A DNA stretch of 64,000 bases, taken from contig JADHYV010000015.1 of assembly GCA_027604705.1 (NCBI GenBank), forward strand, positions 310,001 through 374,000. The letters are read 5' to 3'. Origin of the DNA: Allomyces arbusculus (lineage: Eukaryota > Blastocladiomycota > Blastocladiomycetes > Blastocladiales > Blastocladiaceae). A program made the position numbers and the translations under genes. Of this stretch, positions 56,978-64,000 are shown piece after piece; the first letter of the stretch is position 1; each line of letters opens with the position of its first letter. The notes below the pieces were generated by a model. It did no database searches. It saw only the letters and a program-made list of their open reading frames with translations, and had not been told where the DNA came from.

Positions 56978-57730
56978 ATGGCAGCAGCAGCACGATCACT
57001 TTCAACAGTTATTGCATCAACCGCCGCGGCCAATGCTGCTCGAGCAGTGGCTATCACGGCACCGTCGCGCTATGCCGGCTTTTGGACCTTGATTTTGGAC
57101 CGGCCGAGACAGAGCCCAGCGTCGGTCAGTTCGCCCATCAAGTCGGCCAGTACGACCCCATCAACAACAACGGCCCGAACGCCCGTTACTGTTCCGACAT
57201 GGACGGCGACGCCTGCAGATAGCAAAGCTACCATCACGACATCCTCGACGCCAAGCGTTGCCAGCAAGGAAAACACAGCAACACGGCTCATCGCTCCTGA
57301 TGGGATTGTCCCGTTTCCTGTCCCGCCGCCGCCGCACAATCCGCCCGAGGCCCCCACCGACTGCTGCATGTCGGGTTGTCTGCACTGGTACGCGTTGTCG
57401 TGGTGGAATCCTTGCAGAATTAGGACTTCGAGCTCACTCTGTTTCGCCATCGAAAGCGTTTGGAACCATTATTTGGACGACGTGGTCGCGTACCAGCGCA
57501 CGGTGCGCGACTGGCACGCGCAGCGGTACGACTGGGCGCGCGACCAGCTGATGCGGACGCTAGAGGGGACGCCGCAGGCCGCGTGGTGGCAGCGCGAACG
57601 CGACGACGCGGAAATCAAGATGCGCGAGCCTGACTCTGAAGAGGCCGAGCGCCGTGCCGCGCTGAGCGTCATGGATCCGGCAGTGCGCGTGTTTTGGGAG
57701 ATGGAGCAGAAGGCAAATCGCGTCGAGTAG
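56978..57730 (+). CDS. Oxidoreductase-like domain protein (OXLD1 type), mitochondrial
   Basis: 227 aa, two exons: 56978-57387 and 57457-57730. The N-terminus (AAAARSLSTVIAS, then Ala/Arg-rich) looks like a mitochondrial presequence. The low-complexity Thr/Ser/Pro middle is followed by PPEAPTDCCMSGC and, after the 69-bp intron, CVWNHYLDDVVAYQ. Together these form the CCxSGCxxCVWxxY signature of the Oxidored-like family (Pfam PF09791). Splicing restores the fourth Cys (TG/C). Family members are mitochondrial and poorly characterised, possibly linked to mitochondrial translation or redox chemistry. The C-terminal half is a helical Arg/Glu-rich extension. Confidence 0.85.
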   Translation: MAAAARSLSTVIASTAAANAARAVAITAPSRYAGFWTLILDRPRQSPASVSSPIKSASTTPSTTTARTPVTVPTWTATPADSKATITTSSTPSVASKENTATRLIAPDGIVPFPVPPPPHNPPEAPTDCCMSGCLHWYALSWWNPCRIRTSSSLCFAIESVWNHYLDDVVAYQRTVRDWHAQRYDWARDQLMRTLEGTPQAAWWQRERDDAEIKMREPDSEEAERRAALSVMDPAVRVFWEMEQKANRVE

Positions 57731-57855
57731 GGGTGAGAAGGTGGGTTGTGTGAGGACGGTTTTGGAACAAACGTGGAGGATGCGTCGTGATGTATTGGAT
57801 TTGAATGTACAGGTTTCCAGCACGTCGTTCCCCAGTCCACCCCTCCCACCACAGT

Positions 57856-58629
57856 TCACGTCTTGCGACGAGTCAAGTGGTCGTAGAGCACGACCTGAAT
57901 GTACTCGCGCGACTGCACCTCGCGGCGCTCCGTGTTATCGCCGGCGTCGGCTTTCGGATCGACATTGACTACCTTGCGGTCACGCTTGTTCTTGAAAAGT
58001 AGGCCCGTCTCGTTGTCGGCAATCACTTGCCAGTTGGGCGTGTTGTTGCTCGTGCACAGCTGCGTCTCCCAGTTGAAAAACGACAGATCCGATGGTCTTG
58101 GGACCATGGTCTTGGTGCCCGCAAAGTAGGCGTCAAAAGCCTCGGACTTGAGCCGGTGCGCGTAGTCGATGTACCCGGAAATCTCTTGGCCGCGCGCGTT
58201 GCGGAGACGCAGGAAGATGATTGTCTGTTTGGGTGTCGTCGATCCGATCCATGGTCAGGTACTCGCTTTCGGTTCGCACCACGGGCCCAAACGGCAATGC
58301 ACCGTCATTTTCCCGTTCCGGTTGGCCTCCTCGCGGTCGGCGAGCGCCGTCAGGAACGGCGAGTGCGCGACATCTTTGCCGTGGCTCGCGAGCAGCTTGG
58401 CCTGCCACCGCTTGGCGAGCCGAAAGCTCTCGGCCGCCTTCTTGCGCGCATCAAACTCGTCGCGCTTGAGCGGCTCGCCGGACCCGCGGTACCCGAGTTC
58501 CACGAGCTGTCGGGCCAGGTCGCGGTCCTCGAGGTAGAAGAGGTCGACAGCCGAGATTTGCGAGTCGAGGTACTCTTCATAGGTCGCAAACTCGTTGATG
58601 ATGTTGTCGCCGGGCGTGCCGTCGGTCAT
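57856..58629 (-). CDS. CFAP299: Cilia- and flagella-associated protein 299
   Basis: 231 aa, two exons: 58629-58303 and 58224-57856 (78-bp intron). The whole protein follows the CFAP299 (C4orf22) family. It shows [33 protein letters not shown], a KRDEFDARK stretch, then after the splice [58 protein letters not shown] and a [12 protein letters not shown] end. Found in organisms with motile cilia or flagella and absent from fungi that lack zoospores, so it is a marker that this organism makes flagellated cells. It starts 702 bp from, and head to head with, the rhodopsin-guanylyl cyclase gene. Confidence 0.95.
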
Positions 58630-59331
58630 GGTGCAGGTTGGCGACGGCGGAGAGTGCTGATGCGGGCGGTCATGGGCCTGGCGAAGGCCTTGGCTATAGC
58701 GGAGTTTGAGGACGTTGTTGCTGCTTCCTGCAGCGAAAGCAGCGGTTGTCGATAGAGACGTGTTGCAGCGAGAGGCATTCGCTCTGCTCAACATTGGACA
58801 CATTGCGCTCAACACAGCCAGGTCCTCGGTTCAAGCCAGGTCCTCGGTTCAAATCCGGGAGACTTGGTGATAGTGATACTGACGAATCTTGATTCTGTCG
58901 CCGCCGACTTGTTTGCGTCGCAAAGCACACACCATCAGTCGATCCGATGCGCAAGAGATTCGACATTAGAGATAAGATGTTGTATTTACGAGCCCAAGCT
59001 CGGGGAACAGCCAGCATTCGATTCCTCTCAATTCGCGCCAACCGAGTTGGCTCCCACTTGGCGCAACCGGCCTGCAACAAATCAAGGCCGCAACGAACTG
59101 CAACCGCCTTGTGCCCTCACCCCGCGCAACCTTGTCGCCAACGGACCTCGTCGCCAACGAACCCCGCCAGCAGCACTCGGATCAACCGCGACGCGCATCC
59201 TTTCCTGTGCACGCGTGCCCGTCGAGCTCCCCTCAGTCCAATCGGCGCATTGCTCTCGCCGAGCGGCGCCCGTCAGCTTGCTCGTCGCTTCATCCATCCA
59301 ATCCGCTCCCTCCATTTGCGACCAGGCCGAC
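58630..59331. promoter_or_regulatory. Bidirectional promoter region, CFAP299 / rhodopsin-guanylyl cyclase
   Basis: 702 bp between the two ATGs. Contains a short tandem duplication of CCAGGTCCTCGGTTCAA at about 58820-58853. No coding support: the frame entering the cyclase from 58864 lacks homology before its Met at 59332. Shared cis-elements for zoospore-stage expression would be expected here. Confidence 0.5.
58820..58853. repeat. 17-bp tandem duplication
   Basis: CCAGGTCCTCGGTTCAA appears twice head to tail within the CFAP299/RhGC intergenic region. Confidence 0.75.
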
Positions 59332-61529
59332 ATGCGCGACAAGGACAACCAGATGCGCGGCGCCTGCACAGGCTGCAAGACGTGCTCCGAGTACTTGCCC
59401 GCCGCCAATGGCGCGCCGCAGTGCGACGACTGCCGCTGCGCCGTCACCAAGCACCCGATTGTCGATGCCAGGGTCTCGAATCGCAGCATGTCGCGGAAAG
59501 GGTCCGGGTCAGGCCTTTTGCCGTCGGCATCGCCCATCAAGTCGAGTACGGATTGACTCGAATTTGGTGGGTTCGATGGCAATTTCACGCGACTCACGAC
59601 CCACAAACGCGTCGCTTGTCACGATCAATAGGCTCGCGCTCGAAATCATCCTCGTCAGTCGATTCCGGCAAGAGCGCGGGCGGGAGCCCCACGACACCGA
59701 CCTCACTCGCGGCCTTCCAGGCGGGCCACACGTCGCTCGATGCCACGTGGTCGTGGAGCATGTTGTGGACCGTACCGGCACTCAAATACCTCACCGTGCA
59801 CGGCCTGCTCTGGAATGCGACAACAGCCGCGCTTTTGTGGTACACGGTAACCACGCACGACCGGCAGGCCTATAACCGCGGGTGGGCCGACGTCTGGTAC
59901 GGGTACGGTGCGTTTGGGCTCGCCATTGGTGTCGCCTTTTCCGGCATGGGTTTTCTCGGTGCGAAATCCACCGAAAAGAAGGCCATGGCTCTCGCCCTGT
60001 TTGGCGTCAACGCTATGACGCTTGCGACGTACGTGCTCGTCCTGCTGCGGCTCTCGCCAACGATCGAGGGCAGCCAGAGCAACGCCGTCGAACCGGCGCG
60101 GTATCTCGAGTGGCTCGCAACGGGGCCTGTTCTGATTCAGGTGATTGCCGATATCACGCAGTCGCCGCACAACCCGACCACCGTAATTGCCGTGAATTAC
60201 CTCGTCACGATTGCCGCATTCTTGGGGGCCGTCCTCCCGCCGTTCCCACTCGGCAACCTGTGCAGTGTCCTGTCGTGCGCCGGGATTGGCTACGTCGTGA
60301 CGCACCTCGTCATGTGCTTCACGCGTGCCATTGATGGCACCACCTTGTCGACCGTGGAAACGTCGGCCCTCAAGTGGCTGCGCGTCTCGACGCTCGTGTC
60401 CTGGACACTCGTGCCTGTTTCGGCGCTCGCGTTCCATGCCGAACTCGTCTCGTTTACCGCGGCCGAGGCGGCGCTGGCTGTGCTCGATATCGGCGCCAAG
60501 GTGTTTATGACACTCGTGCTCGTCAACTCGACTGTTGAGCACGCACAGAACCAAAAGGTGGACGCGATCACGGCGATTGCCGAGGAGCTCGAGACGCAAG
60601 TCAACAACTGTGATGCGATTCTTGAGAAGATGATGCCGGCTAGGTGCGGATATGCTGGACAGCTGCCGACATATAGCGAGAGAAAACAAATGTCTGACGA
60701 TTTGGGTATCTCCTCCCCGATAGCGTGCTCGAGCAAATCAAGAACGGCGAAGCGACCGAGGCGCAGGAATACGAGTCGGTGACCGTCTTCTTCTCGGATA
60801 TCACCAACTTCACGGTGATTTCGTCGCGCACGTCGACCAAGGACATGATGAAGACGCTCAACATGTTGTGGCTCGAGTACGACGCGATTGCGAAAAAGTG
60901 GGGGATCTACAAGGTGGAGACGATTGGCGAGTATGTTACCATTTCCTTTCTCGTATTTGATGACCTTAGCAGCTGATTCTCCCGACCCCCATAGCGCCTA
61001 TTTGGGTGTTGCTGGTGCCCCGGACCGCGTGCCCGACCACGCCGAGCGCGCCGTCAATTTCGCGCTAGATATTATCGACATGATCAAGTCGTTCAAGTCG
61101 GCGACGGGCGAGTCGATTAACATTCGGATTGGGCTGCACAGTGGGCCCGTCACGGCTGGCGTGCTTGGCGATCTGAACCCGCACTGGTGCCTTGTCGGTG
61201 ACACGGTCAACACGGCCTCTCGAATGTGCGTTTTGACCTTGATTCGATGCGTATCTTGGGGCACGGATCGCTCCGACTAACACGGTCGGTGGCTCACTCC
61301 CAGGGAGTCAACGTCCAAGGCCGGCCACATTCACATATCCGAGGACACGTACAAGAAGATCAAGGATCGGTTTGTCACGCAGCCGCTCGACGTCATGGAG
61401 GTCAAGGGCAAGGGCAAGATGCAGACGTACTGGTACGTTTTCGACGTCAAGCTGCGGACCGGTTGGAGGACGGGGCAACTGACGTGCGGTGGGTTGTATG
61501 TTTGCAGGGTCCTTGGGCGCAAGGCGTGA
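59332..61529 (+). CDS. Rhodopsin-guanylyl cyclase fusion (RhGC/CyclOp, BeGC1 type)
   Basis: Light-activated enzyme making cGMP from GTP, known from Blastocladiomycota zoospores. Six exons: 59332-59545, 59632-60643, 60724-60930, 60995-61225, 61304-61432, 61508-61529, giving 604 aa. The N-terminus is Cys-rich (Cys12, 15, 18, 31, 34, 36), with CDDCRCAVTKHPIV closely matching BeGC1 as recalled. A Ser-rich linker and an extra N-terminal helix precede a type I rhodopsin (about 115-385) with EPARYLEWLATGPVL, LGAVLPPFP and the retinal Schiff-base Lys361 in DIGAKVF. A signalling coiled coil (AITAIAEELETQVNN...ILEKMMP) leads to the class III cyclase domain. There, FSDITNF holds metal ligand Asp434, VETIGDAYLG holds Glu474 and Asp478, and HWCLVGDTVNTASRM holds Cys543. 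Glu474 and Cys543 are the guanine-selecting pair. The protein ends YWVLGRKA. All five introns (64-86 bp) are GT-AG. Confidence 0.97.
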
Positions 61530-61796
61530 CGGAGCGCGGCCAACTGGCTCGGTGCTGGATGCGATGGCGTGGTGTGGGGACTGGAAATTGGCCGTTTCGG
61601 GCCGAAGAGGTGGGCTGGTGGACTCTCCTTTCTGACTACCAAATTAGTGTACCCTGGGATGGTTCCTTGCAAACTTGCAAACAGGCAGATGTATTTCCTG
61701 CTTTGTTTGAGCGCTTGACGCGCGTGGATAGGACAGCGCTGGGAAATTCAAAAATGGATGGCATATTCGTGCCGGACAGTGACTGCTCACGCGAAA

Positions 61797-62953
61797 TCAA
61801 TGGTCGTCGCGGGTCGCTCCAGCGCACGATTCGTCCATTTCGCCCTGTGTGTCGTACTGGCACCCGCAATAAATGCAGTACCGGTGCGTCGTGCGCAGGT
61901 ACTCGATCAGCGTCGCGAGCTGCGTGTCCAACTACAGGACGGGCAAGGGTCTTATCAGCAATCTCACAGATGGACGCGGTTTCGACTAAAAGAGCAGAAA
62001 TACGTACGCTTAACCCCTCGAATGTGATGGCTTCGGCTGTCCTTGGAATCGATCCGTCGTCAATAGTTGGATCGTTTGGGTCGGGTCGCACCGGCTCGAC
62101 GGGCCCGGGCTCCTCGTCGCCGTCCACAATGGTTTCGAGCGGAGCGACGACCGGCTCGGTATCGCCCGTGTCGGCGTCGGGATCCGAGAGTGGCAGCGAG
62201 ACGGGAGTTTCGGGCAACGGCTGCACACTGAGCGGCCACAGGTGCGAGTGCGTCTGCAGCTCCTACTCGGTGGAGAATCATCGTCAGTATTCTAAGAGTC
62301 GTTTGTTGGCGATCCAAGCGGGAGTACCTGTTTTGAGTCGAGCTCGTAACAAATCTTGCGGCATTTCTTGATATCCGACTCGAGCCTAGGGACAAAGTAA
62401 AAGATGGATCAAACTGGACGAGCAAAACAAGCAAGGCCACGAACGGCGCGTACATCTTCTCCTGGAACCGCGTCGATCGCCAATCGCGAAAACTGCCCTG
62501 TGCTTCCTGCAAGAGCTTGACGCGCTTAGCCTCCTGCTCGACAGCCAGGTCCTCTGCGGTCTTGACGCCAATCCCGGTCCTACCTGAGCATCCGGTCAGT
62601 TCCTGGCCGCGGCAATGCAATCAATTACGCGTAAAGTACACACCCGCATGGACTGAAACAGCGAGCGGTTCGGCCATGCCCGCCGCGTCCTTGCCGAGCC
62701 CCTTACCGTCCTTGAACCCCATCTTTTTCAGTAGTTGCATGCCCTTGTTGGACTCGTCGAGCCTGCGTTTGAGGCCCTGATCGCGCGATTCCTTGAGCTG
62801 TTCGCGCAGCGGCGCCTGTTTGGCCGCGGCCTCGCGCGCCTTGAGCTTGCGGCGCTCCGAGTAAGTTAATTGAGTGGTCTTGGCGGCTGGCAGGGCCGCG
62901 GGCTCGGCGAGGAACGCGGCCGACATGTAGTCGTCGTCAGAGTCGCTGGCCAT
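61797..62953 (-). CDS. GPATCH11: G-patch domain protein, GPATCH11/CCDC75 type
   Basis: 295 aa, five exons: 62953-62644, 62583-62454, 62385-62328, 62262-62008, 61931-61797. It starts MASDSDDDYMS, as family members do. A basic coiled coil (ERRKLKAREAAAKQ) leads to RDQGLKRRL and the G-patch NKGMQLLKKMGFKDGKGLGK (about 72-92), ending HAGGRTGIG across the first splice. An internal helical region (RDWRSTRFQEKM) and an acidic insert (residues about 170-250) follow. The C-terminal DUF4187 block is TQLATLIEYLRTTHRYCIYCGCQYD with paired Cys. G-patch proteins activate DEAH helicases; GPATCH11 is nuclear and linked to splicing and cilia. It converges with the cyclase gene, 267 bp apart. Confidence 0.92.
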
Positions 62954-63782
62954 GGTGCGGAAGCTGGTGGGCGGGACTGCGGTTGACAACGGGGTCTGTC
63001 GTGGCGCCTGGATCCAGGGGCGCGCAGCTTGCGAATTGCGGCGGGTCGCAGCCGTTTCTCGAGCACCTGATGCAGTAGATGCAGGAGTGTCCTGGTCGCT
63101 GCAGCGACGTCTGCCGCGGCGATGTGGTTGTCAACGTGCAAACGCGGGGAGACAGTGGAGCGCGAGGAGTGTCTCCCGAAGTGTGACCGCTGCCGATTGC
63201 CGCGCCACATGCCGCTTTCGCCTCTTTCGCCGTGCTTTCGCGTCTGGAGCCAACTTGGCGTGGCGCGTGAGCCGCTCCGCTCCACTTCACCGCGCGCGAC
63301 GCTGCTGGCGACCCAACCGCGCCGACCAACCGCGACGCCCAGCACGGCGAGCTGCTGCAGTCAACAGCAGCCAGCCTTTGCGACCACCAGTGTCCAGAAA
63401 CACCGGCGCACCGGCCGCCGCAGCCCCTGGCAACAAGGCGCAACTCACTGCAAGCGACACGGAGACTGCGACGTTGACCTGCACTCGTCGCTGCTCGGTC
63501 ACGTCCCCGCGACCCCCAAGTGATATTGGAGACATTCAGGGCAGTCGAATACCGATTCCGGCTTTGGATTGTGTACCCCTGTCGCTGTTGCCAGCTCAAG
63601 CTCAAGCCGTCACGCACCGACCTGCGCCACTTGCGCTCTCGATTCTCGATCTCGTTCTCGTTGCGCATTCGGTCGAGCTACCGTCGCCGTTTGCAGCTCG
63701 TTACCCGTTTGACGCGATCAGCCTGCTCTCTGTGCTGCCGTCACCATGCCGGTCCGTCCCTGCCGACGCTCGACGCGATCAG
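62954..63782. promoter_or_regulatory. Divergent promoter region at right edge
   Basis: 829 bp between the GPATCH11-type start codon and the start of the partial gene at the right edge. Open frames lack domains. Confidence 0.4.
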
Positions 63783-64000
63783 ATGTCGTCGCGACCGCAC
63801 GCGGTAGCCCGATCTCGACCAATGTCAACTGATATGCGCTCGGGAATGGCACTCGACACGCTAGATTCAACTTGGCAAGCGCCAGGGCGGCGGCGAGGTC
63901 GCCAAGCCCCAGGCGGCATGGAAAAAGGCGGCCTGGAACAGCGACCGCAAGCCCAATCAAGTCGGCGTCGATGGTGCGCGAGAGATTGCTCTTGGAGACG
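63783..64000 (+). CDS. 5' end of an unidentified gene, cut by window edge
   Basis: Proposed exon 1, 63783-63803 (MSSRPHA), then an 82-bp intron (GTAGCC donor, GCCAG acceptor) and exon 2 from 63886 running off the window. Exon 2 reads GGGEVAKPQAAW, then KKAAWNSDRKPNQVGVD, GAREIALGD. The second exon has the composition of real protein rather than GC-driven noise, but no family is recognised. The donor is less typical than elsewhere, so the first exon is tentative. Confidence 0.4.
   Translation, partial: MSSRPHAVARSRPMSTDMRSGMALDTLDSTWQAPGRRRGRQAPGGMEKGGLEQRPQAQSSRRRWCARDCSWR

Noticed and set aside
58835-58862. tRNA-like T-arm (CTCGG-TTCAAAT-CCGGG) in the CFAP299/RhGC spacer
   Set aside because: The stem-loop fits a T arm, but no matching acceptor stem, anticodon arm or A box was found upstream. 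It arises from the 17-bp duplication.
1-64000. CRISPR arrays, operons, Shine-Dalgarno sites, rRNA
   Set aside because: The window is intron-rich eukaryotic DNA. The tandem repeats seen lack spacer structure, and no rRNA signature was recognised.

Overview
This window is nuclear DNA of a eukaryote with compact, GC-rich genes and many short introns. Most introns are 57-135 bp, with donors of the form GTACGT/GTACGC/GTGCGT and a CTGAC-like branch site ahead of YAG. The gene content points to a zoosporic (flagellated) fungus of the Blastocladiomycota (Allomyces / Catenaria / Blastocladiella type). It includes a rhodopsin-guanylyl cyclase fusion, known from this phylum, a cilia/flagella protein (CFAP299), and fungal genes such as MNN1-type mannosyltransferase, PTR2-type transporter, GATA factor and SGT2. 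The species cannot be named from the sequence alone. Exon models were built by hand: each join keeps the reading frame, restores a family motif where one is known, and gives a total divisible by three.

Left third (0.6-24.7 kb). Minus strand unless noted: PhoD-like phosphatase with a C-terminal membrane anchor, SRAP/HMCES DNA-protein crosslink protein, GSK3 kinase, a secreted/transmembrane kelch-like protein, and Xaa-Pro dipeptidase. A mitochondrial short-chain dehydrogenase (+) is head to head with the dipeptidase. Then come an uncharacterised low-complexity protein (+), a C2-domain protein with a tyrosine/proline repeat tail (-), a degraded retroelement with an RNase H motif plus tandem repeats, glycogen synthase (+), and a coiled-coil protein (-).

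Middle third (24.7-45.5 kb). A repeat-rich spacer is followed by a GT71 (MNN1-like) mannosyltransferase (-), a cyclic-nucleotide-gated K+ channel (+), a PTR2/POT peptide transporter (-), a gene-poor 2.9 kb stretch, two tandem paralogous kelch-like single-pass membrane proteins (+), and a two-finger GATA transcription factor (-).

Right third (45.5-64 kb). UFD1 (+), a Lung-7TM/PTM1-type membrane protein (+), SGT2 (+), a coiled-coil protein with a dynein-adaptor CC1-box-like motif (+), a mitochondrial oxidoreductase-like (OXLD1-type) protein (+), CFAP299 (-), rhodopsin-guanylyl cyclase (+), a GPATCH11-type G-patch protein (-), and the 5' end of a gene cut by the window edge (+).

The striking feature is a probable zoospore light-response module within 32 kb. 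The rhodopsin-guanylyl cyclase would make cGMP in light, and a GYG-filter channel with a cyclic-nucleotide-binding domain could read it. CFAP299, a flagellar protein, is transcribed head to head from the 702-bp region upstream of the cyclase. The pairing of photoreceptor and channel is known from Blastocladiella phototaxis; the physical linkage and the shared promoter with a flagellar gene are observations made here.
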